Below are positions 1 through 13,131 of a stretch of DNA of 64,000 nucleotides, in pieces. This DNA is from Tigriopus japonicus (taxonomy: Eukaryota > Arthropoda > Copepoda > Harpacticoida > Harpacticidae), in the NCBI GenBank assembly GCA_010645155.1, contig CM021312.1:7971091-8035090 (forward strand). Direction: 5' to 3'. The translations under genes and the position numbers were made by a program. How positions within the stretch are numbered: the stretch's first letter is position 1; the number at the start of each line of letters is the position of its first letter. Under the pieces are notes generated by a model. The model did not search any database. It was not told the DNA's origin and worked only from the letters and a program-made list of their open reading frames with translations.

Positions 1-254
1 CTGTGATGTCGTAACTTTAAACGCATATGTTTTTACACTTTTATTGTTTGATAACTCAGTTTGTCATGTTTAATGCCATACATATATTTTTGAAATATAT
101 TTTATTTGCATTGACATCTCTAAGAGTCGCAATAAACATTCATCCATAATAGGAATTTAGTGTCAATGGTGTGCAAGACTAGTTTATTTAGTCTTGCACA
201 TCTACAGGGAGCGTATGGTATTTGTTGATTTCAGGAGTTCTGCAGGGAAAAGGC

Positions 255-575
255 TGCCATTTCAAAAATCTTGGTCCGATTCGAGAAATAAGCACATATT
301 TGGATTCAGCGTTGAAAATACTAATTTTTTAGTCAAAGAAACCGCCTTTCTCATGAAAACTCTTTCCAGTCTGGGCCTGAATCGGGAGCAGACCTTGGCT
401 GACAAGTCCTTGGACAAGTTTGCAAATTCATGGCGTTTTTTTGCTTCAATTCGTCTGAGGTGTTGCATGGAGTTCGGTTGGTATGTCTTTTAACCACGCC
501 CAATATGAAAAAATTCAATGGATTGAGATCCGAAGAGTTAGGAGGTCAAAATTAAGTCCGGTCCAACGAAATAGC
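255..575 (-). pseudogene. mariner/Tc1-like transposase C-terminal relic
   Basis: Read on the minus strand, this stretch gives pieces resembling the C-terminal part of a mariner-type DDD/E transposase. A degraded PDLxxxxF/W segment lies near 540-560. It is followed by a helical segment with SMQHLRRIEAKKRHEFANL and then CSRFRPRLERVF near 310-380, which matches the usual 'eL+..I..e......v...F.pRL..v' tail of the family. Stops and frame changes interrupt it, and the catalytic core further upstream is not seen. No terminal inverted repeats were found. The family call rests on pattern recognition of a divergent tail, so it is moderate at best. Confidence 0.4.
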
Positions 576-1881
576 CAAAACTGTCCTACAGCAAGGCTTT
601 GTTTATTGTACTATCCGGCGCGAATTTCTAACAAGACCTCTTGTCTTTTCCACCAAATTGGAACTGTCAATTCTTCTTTTGATGCCATTTTTCGTCCACA
701 CACTCACATATGACTCATCTTTGAGCTTACAAAATTTCAAACCTATAGCTCTAACAGATATTCCCAAAAACACCACCAAAGTCGATCAACAAATACCATA
801 CGCACCCTGTAGTTTTTACCTATTCTTATTCATCGCGTTTCTACATTCAGGCTCTTTAATTGTTGGAGATAACGATTCACGGTGGGTAGCTTTGATCTAT
901 TAAAGTGTTTGCTCAAATTCCAAGACGACTAAGGATATTTTTCGATATCAGAGTAGCGTAAGGAAGATATTATGTTAAGATGTATATTGTATATTTGCTC
1001 AAATAACTATATTAAATCACTTGAAACCACTAAAATCATCCTATTTTCAAGAGGCATAGTATTAATAAATTTTAAAAAGGTCTTAAGTTATGAATTGATA
1101 CGAAATTTGATCAATATCTATTTAGCAGATGGTAAACTATCGTTACTTTAAGATTTCAAATTGCATCAAATTATGTCATGGAATGCTCCGGTTATGTGTT
1201 GGAACAAATTTTTTTTTGGTTGTGTTGCGGATTTTTTATTACCGCTACGAGGAAAGAGATTCCTTGTAAAGAAAGTCAAGTATTAGCGTTACTACATGAA
1301 ATATAAAATCAACGTTTATATGATATTTGGTTTACCAACGAATTAGTGTTGCAGATCTGTACAACCCTTGAGTAGTGGGTTGATCAGGAATAGTGTCTAA
1401 AAAATTTGTTCAATCCTGTCTTACACGCTATGAGAGGATCAGCTTCTATATATTTCTGATGAAGACTCTTGAAGACTAATGGGCAAAAGATTGAACAATG
1501 AAGGAGCCCGATAAAGAAGAGAAGAGAACTTCATTGTTCGAATTGCCAAGAAATAAAGTTTATATTTTCAACGTCACAATAATAAATGATATTTTGTAGC
1601 TTTTCTTTGATCAAATTTCGCTTCAATTTGTAACTAAGGTTTGTAACTAAGTTATTTGAGCTACTTTAAAATATACATTGTCATATAAAATTTTCATTTA
1701 TATTTATATATAGTTATGACACTTAGACTTCGAAAATAAACTATTAGAAGTCTTGGAATTGGAGCAGACACTTGCCCAGAAATTTTAAGTACCGTGCATG
1801 GAGATAAGGATAAATGACACATCGGTAGTTCTTATCTGTTATTCGGTTTGATTTGCTTCTTTTGATTTACGTTGTTTTGGA
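576..1881. other. AT-rich intergenic DNA, no gene seen
   Basis: Apart from the dispersed repeat at 1239-1430, I see only short open frames without codon bias or recognisable domains. The last part should hold the promoter and 5' leader of the membrane-protein gene that starts at 1882, but I found no clear TATA element. Confidence 0.5.
1239..1430. repeat. dispersed repeat, second copy inside the TIR element at 57001-57184
   Basis: About 190 bp are clearly alignable with 57001-57184. Shared blocks include GTTTATATGATATTTGG and TGTACAACCCTTG / TATACAACCCTTG, followed by AGTGGGTTG(A/G)TCAGGAA. The other copy is internal to a Mutator-like TIR element (56427-57713), so this is probably a decayed internal part of the same family. 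No matching terminal repeats are visible here. Confidence 0.75.
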
Positions 1882-3263
1882 ATGGAAACGAAAATGAGCA
1901 GATTTTTACTAACATCTGGGCTTTGTGGGACCTCTCTATTTAAACAAAGTTTGTGTTTTGCCTATGGACAGTGTGTGAGTGTTATTTTCTTCACCAAATT
2001 TTCGAATGAGGCAATTTATTAACATTTTTTCCAGCTTGGATCGGTGTTTGTCAGTTTTGTTGCAGTGTATCGAATTATCAATTCACACAACTACATCCAC
2101 AATTATGAAAACCTTGATTCGAGATTGAAACAAATCCTTTTGAATGAACACGATGAAGTTGCTTTAGAAAGTAAGTCTTTTTTTGAACACTTTTAGAAGA
2201 GATGAGGTCTTTCTAAAGAAAGACTTCGAAAGTATTCCTAAAATGTTTCCACTTTGCATTTCAGTGCTTTTAGGAGGCCTTTCAATATTCATTGCATCTC
2301 TTTTATTGATTCGAGGACTCAAAAAGGTAAGGTTGCAATGGAATAAATCATATTCGACTAGAATTGTTATAGAGCATAATAAAACAAGTAATGGAAAGAG
2401 AAATTGCGACTCGCGTCATGTCAGAGACTTTTTAAAACTATTCATATTGGTGCTTAGAACGAAACGTTTGTGACACATTCTGCTTATCAAAAAATACTGA
2501 CTTCTAAAAACTTCGTCAACTCTCTGACCCTAGCTTTAATGTTGTTTTATTCCAATGAAATCCCTTGACAATTTTTGGTCTCGACAAGTTTTTTCAAGCC
2601 CCCATGTGTACTCGGATTCAAGTGCTATTTTTTCATTTTTTACCGAATTCCAATCTGGGGGGTTATTCTGGGTTCCGTAAATTATAAAAGAAATCTGACA
2701 CACACAAAAAAAATCCTTATCCTTGATCATGGTGTTGATATATTGACGGCTTTAGATATTTTTGGATTTATGACCTGAATCATGCATTGAAAAGAATAGG
2801 TCGATGGCGTTGATTCACAACACAATAAGGTGACCGATCAATATTTTCGAACTGAAATCGGAATGAATGCATTTCTTTTTCAGAATTTGACCACTTTGAT
2901 TTTTCCTTGGATCGTCATCACAGTTCTTGAAATGGTCTCATTCTTTATCGTGGTGCTTTTCCGAGTGGTACACCCCAGACGATACTACACAATTCACGTT
3001 CCCAAGCTTATTTTTGCCATACTCTGTCACATTTTGGTGATCTACATGATTCAGTGCGTTTATTCGTGCTATTACTTTTTAAAGCAGGACAAGAAACGTC
3101 CCAAGATGGGTGGGAATTCTTCGATAGGTGAGTTTCAAAACTCAGTGTTTTGATTTCATTCAGGTATATACGTAATCTTCTTTTAATAGGTTATCCGAGC
3201 ACGGAAATGCTAAGCATGTCCAACGAAAGCTACGATGATCCCAAGAATCATGAGAACCCATGA
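1882..3263 (+). CDS. five-exon four-pass membrane protein, unidentified
   Basis: The splice model is 1882-1974, 2035-2170, 2265-2326, 2884-3127 and 3190-3263. All four introns are GT-AG, and the exons join in frame to 202 codons plus TGA. The start is the ATG at 1882. Hydrophobic segments lie in exons 1-2 (around GQCLGSVFVSFVAVYRII), exon 3 (LLGGLSIFIASLLLI), and twice in exon 4 (LTTLIFPWIVITVLEMVSFF and LIFAILCHILVIYMIQCVYS). A short polar tail with MSMSNESYDDPKNHENP follows. This is the topology of small four-span proteins such as LAPTM-like or arthropod DUF families, with both ends predicted cytosolic. I do not recognise the family. Exon phases and splice sites are seen directly; the function is unknown. 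Confidence 0.75.
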
Positions 3264-3268
3264 ATAAA
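3263..3268 (+). terminator. AATAAA poly(A) signal overlapping the stop codon
   Basis: The last A of the TGA stop (3261-3263) is also the first A of an AATAAA hexamer. If used, this gives an almost absent 3' UTR; a downstream variant signal could be used instead. Confidence 0.4.
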
Positions 3269-4635
3269 ATAACGGCTTCTGACTGAGATGGAGTAAACGT
3301 TACTTACTATGCATAAAGAAATGAAACTTGTTATAACTCATTTCTCGAATGCAATGTGGCTCTTTACGCTGGCAGAGACCAATTTTGTGGTTTGACGAGG
3401 GGAAAACGTAATGATACTACTCTATGAATATTAATGAGAATTTCCCCCCAATCATTCATTCTTGATGTTGAAGAACCTCTCGGCGCACTCATGTACGTTT
3501 TTATCCATAGTGCCCGTTGGAACAATCCGATCGCTAACCGCAAAAGGGAGGTTTAGGTTGGAACAAATAAGTTTATGCTCACCTTTTGGTGGGGTGGGTA
3601 TAGCTAAAGCTAAAGGGAACATGGCCAAGAAAGGCTATTTTTGCAACAATGTGATCTCAAGATCAACGATGAATGAATACAATCAGGAGGGTGGAAAGTT
3701 CCCGCAGAATACTAATAAATTTGTCCCAGGCTTTTTCTCATGATTTATGGGCCAAAACTCCCTTGGAAATTGGTGGGACTTCGGTAAGGGTGTTCTCGAG
3801 TTTGCTTTACCATTCTGAGCGAGCAATTCAATTGAGAAATATTGTCGTTCCACTCTCGACTCAAGATCAGCCAGCCACCCAAGTTGGTTCAGTCACACAG
3901 AATAGTGAGCCAGAAGGGGATAAGGCAATAAGTGGGAAGAGGTCGGTCTTGGAATTCACTTTTTCACACGTTCCTTTCTTGCCCTTCCATTCTCCTCCAA
4001 AGGCTTGGGCTAAGCTACAACCACCATCAGCGATTTCCAAACGAATTTTGGCGGGAAATAAACACTGCGCCTCAGGAGAAGATTAATGGTGCCATTTCTT
4101 CTTGTTACCACGTGCGCACGGTTTGCGACCCCTAGCAAGCACCAGAATGTGCTTGTTGGATCTTTCAAATTGGAACGAGATGAAACAAGGAAACCGGAAA
4201 AGGAGTCGAGGACCAAGTCTCCACCGGGCACGTAAGAATGAATGAGCGAACGAACGAGGGCGACGAACGACCGGGGCAATAATAATGGGGCCGACATGAA
4301 AATTGGATCCATTCCAGGCTCCTGCTCGGAAAATTGAAAAGAACTCTTGTCAGCTAAACAAACACCATACCAGCTTAGGACGAACACCATCAATCATCCA
4401 TCTGTGCAAAGGAGAGCTCCCTTTTTTGAAAAACAAAAAAGTGCCGTGAAGAGATAGCCTAGCACAAAAAATTCCCACAAATTGAACTTGAAATGACCTC
4501 GGAAAAACTTTCTCTGAGACACAAATGAAAAAGTAACTTGAGTAAAAAGGGTGGTCTTGCTTTTTGGGGTGGGCTTTATAGTGTATTTTCGACTTTCGAT
4601 TCGTCTATTGCTTAATCAGGCTCTCTATTGTCTGA
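3269..4635. other. intergenic, no supported gene
   Basis: Two open frames of about 126-137 codons on opposite strands overlap around 4010-4086. Neither has a recognisable domain, splice context or neighbour logic. The right end is the 3' flank of KIFAP3. Confidence 0.45.
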
Positions 4636-7595
<2,960 letters not shown>

Positions 7596-9887
7596 ATGTC
7601 GTTTGAGGATCCGGGAGTCAAGAAGGCAATGGGCCTTCATCTTCGTTATTATAGAAGTGATTGGGAAAAACTGCCCTTGTGCAAAGGATGGCTTACTGAA
7701 GCCCCCAATGCCCAAGGGGGCTTTTGCATCCAATGTAAGGTTATCATCCGACCTCATCTGACGGACATTCGACGCCACGCCAAGAGTGCTAAGCACCAGA
7801 AAATCATGAAAACCTCCAATGGGACAAGTAGCGTGAAGATCGCCGTCGAATCCATGCCTAATTTATCGCGCAACCGGTGCTTGAAATGGTGGGAGGATTT
7901 GCCCGAATGTATGGGTTGGTTGGGTCAAACCCGAAATGGTCTCAATGCTATTTGTCGGGTGTGCAAGATCGTGTTAGAGCCCAATCTGGACCAATTGAAG
8001 ATCCACGGAAACACGAAACGCCATCTGGAAAATGCCGAGCACATTCAACGGCAACAAGAAGAGGAAGAGCGAAATGCGTCCATTGTTCAACCGTGGATGA
8101 AAACTGTGATCAAGAAAGGCGAATTAGAGTGGAAGATTGCTCTGTTCTCAGCCGTCCACACTCAATTCCAAGGCACGGATGAAATCTGTTCCATTTTAAA
8201 CTCGAGCTTTTCCGACCAGGTCTTTCTCATGAGTGGAGAGCAATGTCGAACTCTGACCGAATGTGTGATTGCCCCTCACATGAAGAGTGAATTGAAACGA
8301 AGTTTGGGAGATGTACCCTACATTTTGGTACTCGATGATAGCCGGCATGTGTCCTTGAGCGGTCAATTGGCGGTTCTGATTCGGTATTGTTCAGCCGATT
8401 ACAATGAGATTGTGAACACCTATTTGGGGTGTGTTACCGTCAAAGATGTCAATCACTTGGCCTCGGGAATTTTACGTTTACTACACGATTGGAATCTGGA
8501 CCGTCATCGGCTATTTGGCGTGGTATCAGACGATTTGAGGGAACTTGAAGAACAAGAAGATTTTTTGGAAATCCTCCGAATGGAGTGCCCGGATGTGGTT
8601 CATTGGCGGTGCTCATTTTCAACTTTAGCACAAGCTATCGACAAATCAGTGAAGAAGAATTTTCCCAAAGAGATTGGTTACTTGCTCAGAGAGGTCTGGA
8701 ATTGGTTTGCCAAGGATTACGAAAGACAACTAGCGTACGCCGATTTGATTCATCAATTGGGATTTCATAACCTCGAAGTGATCACGGGGGAAGATGAAGA
8801 CGAGCTCGATGACAATCAAGCCATGAAGAATGAAAATGACCCCATGGATGTGAGTTCGACAGAAGTTCCTCAAATGAACGGGAGAGCTAAAAGGAAGAAA
8901 AAGCCTCTTTTAGTAATTCCACCCCGGCCAATGCAATGGTCGATCATTGTCGATTTCATCACGAGCTTGGTGACTTCATGGAAACCACTTGAAGCTCATT
9001 TTCTGAAAGTGGCCCAAGAAGAGAATTGCTATGCTTCCGAGATGATTCATTGCATCATGGCAGAGCCATCAACATTGGTATACATAGCCACAATTCAACC
9101 GCTGTTCCAGGAAATTAGCCGCTTTAAGAATCTTTTCAAGACCAATGTGAGTCAAAACTCCAAAATAGCTCTTCAAGCGGAAGAGTTCTTTTTATCGTTG
9201 GCGGCATTAGTCTTGGACGAGAAGCACCAAGACAAAACCATTCAAGAGTTGTTGCAAATCGATGTCCACGGAAATGGCAACAGCGTAGAAACTACCAAAA
9301 TGGAACTCGGACCCCAATTCAAAGAATATGTGACCAGGTGCAAGATAACGCCCGCTAAAGCTCTCCTCATTCGCAATCGATGTGCCACTTTTGTTCGCGA
9401 TCTCTTTGTGGGAATGCAACTGATTCTCAGAGACACTATTCCTGTCATCACGGTCCTGGACCATTTCATCATGCCTCATTTTCTGGATCGCCCTTTACTA
9501 CGAGATCATTTGGTGGCGCCTTTCTTTTCTCAAGAGGACTCGATTCTCGATCAACTGCAGGAGAAGGACAAGTTACTCAAAATGTTGTCTTGGAAGAACA
9601 CGACTGATACCACGGCATTTTGGTTTGAAGTTCACATGTTTGGTGACGATTCCGAAAAGCATCCACTCAGCCCATTATCGGCTGGTGTGATTCGAATGCT
9701 CACAGTGCCTTTGTTTTGTTCGGATATCGATCGGATTTTTGCTCAACTGCACGTTTTTCGACAAAAATGCCACAATCTGAAGCCTTCATTGGTCGAAGCC
9801 ATGTGCCACATTCGTTTTGGCCTCTCTAGGATGAACCATTCCCCTACATCTTTCAAACCTCCATTAGCTATATTGACAGACTCGTGA
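7596..9887 (+). CDS. hAT-transposase-derived protein with two N-terminal zinc fingers
   Basis: This is a single-exon 763-residue protein. Two zinc fingers share exactly the same CX2CX13HX5H spacing (C44/C47/H61/H67 and C120/C123/H137/H143). Each is preceded by a W-x-x-LP-x-C-x-GWL motif, so the module looks tandemly duplicated. The body reads like the RNase-H fold of hAT transposases of the DUF4371/ZBED type: LVLDDSRHVSLSGQLAVLIR matches the first catalytic strand, and VSDD sits where the second Asp is expected. The C-terminus (LSPLSAGVIRMLTVPLFCSDIDRIF then IRFGLSRM) matches the hAT dimerisation region. The HC motif that normally precedes the helical insertion reads WRC, which suggests loss of transposase chemistry. 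An AATAAA lies 54 bp after the stop. The intact long frame among host genes points to domestication (inference); an old but uninterrupted transposon is the alternative. Confidence 0.8.
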   Translation: MSFEDPGVKKAMGLHLRYYRSDWEKLPLCKGWLTEAPNAQGGFCIQCKVIIRPHLTDIRRHAKSAKHQKIMKTSNGTSSVKIAVESMPNLSRNRCLKWWEDLPECMGWLGQTRNGLNAICRVCKIVLEPNLDQLKIHGNTKRHLENAEHIQRQQEEEERNASIVQPWMKTVIKKGELEWKIALFSAVHTQFQGTDEICSILNSSFSDQVFLMSGEQCRTLTECVIAPHMKSELKRSLGDVPYILVLDDSRHVSLSGQLAVLIRYCSADYNEIVNTYLGCVTVKDVNHLASGILRLLHDWNLDRHRLFGVVSDDLRELEEQEDFLEILRMECPDVVHWRCSFSTLAQAIDKSVKKNFPKEIGYLLREVWNWFAKDYERQLAYADLIHQLGFHNLEVITGEDEDELDDNQAMKNENDPMDVSSTEVPQMNGRAKRKKKPLLVIPPRPMQWSIIVDFITSLVTSWKPLEAHFLKVAQEENCYASEMIHCIMAEPSTLVYIATIQPLFQEISRFKNLFKTNVSQNSKIALQAEEFFLSLAALVLDEKHQDKTIQELLQIDVHGNGNSVETTKMELGPQFKEYVTRCKITPAKALLIRNRCATFVRDLFVGMQLILRDTIPVITVLDHFIMPHFLDRPLLRDHLVAPFFSQEDSILDQLQEKDKLLKMLSWKNTTDTTAFWFEVHMFGDDSEKHPLSPLSAGVIRMLTVPLFCSDIDRIFAQLHVFRQKCHNLKPSLVEAMCHIRFGLSRMNHSPTSFKPPLAILTDS

Positions 9888-9940
9888 TTTATTTCAAGAT
9901 GCTGCCTCATAATCGGAACTGTCGAGTCAAATGTGATCTA

Positions 9941-9946
9941 AATAAA
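9941..9946 (+). terminator. AATAAA poly(A) signal of the zinc-finger gene
   Basis: A canonical hexamer lies 54 bp downstream of the TGA at 9885-9887 and upstream of the convergent neighbour's stop at 10002. Confidence 0.6.
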
Positions 9947-10001
9947 TCTTGAAGATAATTGCGTCATCCATCGATTAATAAGGCTTGCTTACACAACTTC
10001 A

Positions 10002-10987
10002 TCAATGATTTCGGTGATCTCCACTCGTTTGTTTCGATTGCTCCATAAAATTGGGCTTCAACCTGGGGATCTTGGAACGCGTATTAAACCTCCTATTAGC
10101 GATACTTCCATTGGGAAGACAGTTTTCATCATTCGTAAGCATGATACCCTTTTTACCAATTGAGCTATTGTTATTGTTGCCATCCGTCGTTTGATTGATC
10201 GTGTCGTTGGAGATGCTCGACAACTCGGTCAAAGATCTGGAGATCCGACGGATTTTTCCGGGTCCTCGGTATGAAAGTGGAACACGTTTAGACGAGAACT
10301 GGAACAAGAATTCACTCTTAATAAACGATGGAAATCAAAGACATTCAAAGGTTTTCAACCCACCGGCTCATGCGGCAGTGTCAGTAGCAAATGAGAGGCG
10401 GAACAACCCACTTGCTCCAAGCAATCCGAATATGACTTGGACATTTTCCGCACTTGATTGGCCGTTACATCAAACCGGAGTTTCTTCACTACTTTCCGAC
10501 TTTTAATAGCGGACAACATTTCCATGGGCTTCACATTTAGTAACACATTGGGCGGAATGGTTCCCGCCTTCTTACTTGAACTTCTGCCCCAAGCTCGCGA
10601 CACATTGGGCGATAAAAGCTTGGTCGAATTTTCGGGTTTGAGCAATCGCGGTGTCATTCGATAAGGCGATTTGGGAGTGGCGAGCGGCGACGGGGATGCG
10701 ATTCCCGGGGTAGGCGGGAGATCGACTTCTGAACAAGCTAACAAGCCTTCAACATCGCCATGATTGCGGAACATTACTCGAGGATGGTTGGGCACTTCAT
10801 AGGCGATGAGACGTTTAAGATGAAGTTGCGAACACGGCGATAATGTCTCCACTCGTTGTTGATAATCTTCACCGAATCGATCGTACAAAGCCATCTCTTC
10901 CGGAGTACGGGTCAGGGCGAAATCGAAAACGGGTCCAGACGAAGGAAAATTCATGGGGGAATATAGCGTGGGAGTTAATGTGGCCAT
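10002..10987 (-). CDS. uncharacterised Ser/Pro-rich basic protein
   Basis: Two exons, 10987-10364 (208 codons, phase 0) and 10298-10002, are joined by a 65-bp GT-AG intron and encode 306 residues starting MATLTPTLYSPMNF. The first 75 residues look folded (TPEEMALYDRFGEDYQQRVE and SQLHLKRLIAYEVP). Then come proline-directed sites (LPPTPGIASPSPLATPKSP). A segment KKLRF near residue 172 fits the loose RVxF docking consensus for protein phosphatase 1. The C-terminal half is basic and low-complexity with an Asn run. I do not recognise the family. Conserved-looking N-terminal half, clean splice junction and codon composition support a real gene; a regulatory or cell-cycle role would be a guess. Confidence 0.7.
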
Positions 10988-11148
10988 GGTGATATCGCCA
11001 CTGACGGTTTTCCTTCTTTAGGATATGCTATCAAAATGTTAGAGTTAAAGCACATTCACGAGCACACCATAAAATGAGAGGTTTGTGAAAGAAATGGATC
11101 AACTTGCGGTCGAAGGAGAGAATTGTAGAGCAAAAACCCTACAGACTT

Positions 11149-11403
11149 TCAAATCCCCATGAAGTGTGCAATAAATAGCCCAATCGCCAAATATTGCACT
11201 ATTTTCCTTGTGTCTTCATTTGAAATTGTACTATTCATCTTTGATTGTTCCAATTTGGCAACTTTTATGGGATCGTGATAACTTTTGCAACCTTTCGTAT
11301 AGCTCTTTCTTCTTCCCGTTTTATGTTTTACGACTGGATTGTTATGATTTTGAGCTCGAACCACAGATTTTAAGTAGCTCACTTTCCTTCGCCTAGGATT
11401 CAT
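11149..11403 (-). CDS. small basic protein with C-terminal hydrophobic segment
   Basis: An 84-codon open frame begins at the ATG at 11403 (MNPRRRKVSYLKSVVRAQ). It is very basic for about 65 residues and ends with a hydrophobic stretch, IVQYLAIGLFIAHFMGI, as in small tail-anchored membrane proteins. It is transcribed away from GTF3C5 with only 44 bp between the two start codons. No family was recognised. It could also be the last exon of a longer transcript or a chance frame. Position against a housekeeping promoter and the ordered charge pattern are the only support. Confidence 0.4.
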   Translation of the reverse strand: MNPRRRKVSYLKSVVRAQNHNNPVVKHKTGRRKSYTKGCKSYHDPIKVAKLEQSKMNSTISNEDTRKIVQYLAIGLFIAHFMGI

Positions 11404-11447
11404 TTCAAGTTTGTTTGTCGTCCCAGTTGGCACACCCACTTTTTGTC
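11404..11447. promoter_or_regulatory. 44-bp interval between divergent start codons
   Basis: GTF3C5 (ATG 11448, +) and the 84-codon frame (ATG 11403, -) start back to back. If both are expressed, their core promoters must overlap each other's coding region or 5' ends. Confidence 0.3.
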
Positions 11448-12977
11448 ATGGCTGACATGGATCCGAAGCCTTCAGAAGAAGGTTTGCCTTCGCTGATTTG
11501 CGTGGAATATCCCGGTATCGTGAAGAACGTGGACACTATGATCGCCACTTTGGGCGGTCTGAACACCATTGCAGAAGTGGTGGAAGAGCCCAACAGGCGA
11601 TTGGAATTGCGATTTCGACCCGATGATATCTCTTGTAAGCCCACTTGCGGCGAGCGATCCGTCGATACGGGCATGATTCTCAAGGTGAAACGTTGGAAAA
11701 AGAAGAAGAAAAAGAAAATAAATCCCTCAGATTCGGATTCTCAAGACCCGTCTCCGGAATACAAATACGACGTCAAAGTCATCGGAAGTGTGGATGTCAA
11801 ATTCAAGTTTGGTAATTTGTGCGACTTTCAGTACTTGCCCATGCAAAAGACCCCCGATGGCAATGGCTACGAGTCGATATATGAGAGTGTCTTCTTTGAT
11901 AAACTCGTCGATTCCGCCTGGTTGAGCCAAGAATCGCCCTTGTTTCTGCCGCCGGCGGCTTTTTCTCGCATGGATGTTCCCCAGGATTATCAATTTAGAC
12001 GTGAAGCCGCAGCGGATAAAACATCCTTGGGTACGCCCTACAATATTATTGGCCGCACTCGCCAAAGACGATCCCATCATGCGATTTTCATTACTTATGA
12101 CATGGATGAGGTGCCGAAAAAGGCTCGAGATTTTGCCGCTAATCAGCTCAAAGTCAAGTTCATTTCGCACGGTGATCAGGATTTGGTGATTCAACGCTTC
12201 GAAGAGCAACCCGTGTGGTCAAAAAATGCCTTGCACGCCGTCACGGGCATCATGCCGGATCGTCTGAAATACATTTTACCGGCTATTGCTTATTATTTTA
12301 CCACGGGACCTTGGCGGAACCAATGGGTCCGATTCGGATATGATCCACGAAAGGTGTTGGAATCGTCTCAATTCCAAACGATGGACTATCGGGTTCGTTT
12401 GCAAGCCGGAGCTCGACATCGGGTTAAGGCTAAGCGAAGTTATGCAAATTACTTGTTGCCTTACAAGGCCATGAATTGGTCCAAACCCAAAACATCCTTG
12501 ATTGATCGTGATTCGTTTAGCAATATCGTGACTGGGGATGGAAAGAGCAAAGAAGCAACCCCTCCAGTTCCTATCGATGGCCCGGACAACAACATGTCCG
12601 ATGCTGACAAAGATGCCAAAGCCGATGTGTACATCTTTCGGAAAGGTCGAATTCCGCCCTATCGGCAAATGTTTTATCAATTCAAAGATCTGCAATTAGA
12701 AGAAGCTCAAGACGTGATCAAATCGAACTTGAAACCAGGACCCAATCCCAAATGTGACGAGAAGAATGGTTGGTTTATTGCCGGCACGGATCAAACATTA
12801 AGAGAAATTCTCACCAAAGTCATCAACGAGGTCATTGCTCAACAACGCGACGAGGAACAAACTCAAGATGATAACGGGAAAGGTACACCATTCAGCTTGG
12901 GCGACTCTTCCGATGACGACGATGATGACGATGATGATGATGATGACACTCGATTGTCTGATTCCGACGACGATTAA
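11448..12977 (+). CDS. GTF3C5: general transcription factor 3C polypeptide 5 (TFIIIC Tau95-type subunit)
   Basis: This TFIIIC subunit recognises the A box of tRNA genes and recruits RNA polymerase III machinery in the nucleus. It is a single-exon frame of 509 residues, close to the ~519 of vertebrates. The ATG at 11448 (MADMDPKP) precedes the conserved block LICVEYPGIVKNVDTMIATL, then RRLELRFRPDD and SVDTGMILKVKRWKK, which form the N-terminal dimerisation barrel. The middle contains DYQFRREAA and the winged-helix region (LPAIAYYFTTGPWRNQWVRF, then GYDPRKVLESSQFQTMDYR). The end is an extreme acidic tail with an uninterrupted run of Asp followed by TRLSDSDDD, as in other GTF3C5/Tau95 proteins. 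An Lys-rich loop (KKKKKKINPSDSDSQD) is a lineage-specific insertion. An acceptor-like site follows at 13024. Confidence 0.93.
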   Translation: MADMDPKPSEEGLPSLICVEYPGIVKNVDTMIATLGGLNTIAEVVEEPNRRLELRFRPDDISCKPTCGERSVDTGMILKVKRWKKKKKKKINPSDSDSQDPSPEYKYDVKVIGSVDVKFKFGNLCDFQYLPMQKTPDGNGYESIYESVFFDKLVDSAWLSQESPLFLPPAAFSRMDVPQDYQFRREAAADKTSLGTPYNIIGRTRQRRSHHAIFITYDMDEVPKKARDFAANQLKVKFISHGDQDLVIQRFEEQPVWSKNALHAVTGIMPDRLKYILPAIAYYFTTGPWRNQWVRFGYDPRKVLESSQFQTMDYRVRLQAGARHRVKAKRSYANYLLPYKAMNWSKPKTSLIDRDSFSNIVTGDGKSKEATPPVPIDGPDNNMSDADKDAKADVYIFRKGRIPPYRQMFYQFKDLQLEEAQDVIKSNLKPGPNPKCDEKNGWFIAGTDQTLREILTKVINEVIAQQRDEEQTQDDNGKGTPFSLGDSSDDDDDDDDDDDDTRLSDSDDD

Positions 12978-13131
12978 AGCAAGTAAGTTCCTTGAAGTGA
13001 TCGCTAAACAATAACGGTTTTCAGTATTTTGAAACTAATGGTTACATTTGGGGTTTCATAAAAAAGATTCAACTCGTTTCCCAATCATCAAGTCCCATAT
13101 TTTGCAAGGGTTTAAACCTCGTTTCAAGACG

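Noticed and set aside
4010..4390. Minus-strand frame of about 126 codons opening like a signal peptide (MVFVLSWYGVCLA)
   Set aside because: It overlaps an equally long plus-strand frame, has no recognisable domain, and lies in the 3' flank between two genes without splice or poly(A) support.
7881..8182. Alternative plus-strand frame within the zinc-finger gene
   Set aside because: Shadow of the long 763-residue frame; arginine-rich composition typical of an out-of-phase reading.
11727..12695. Two long minus-strand frames opposite GTF3C5
   Set aside because: Antisense shadows of a strongly conserved coding sequence.
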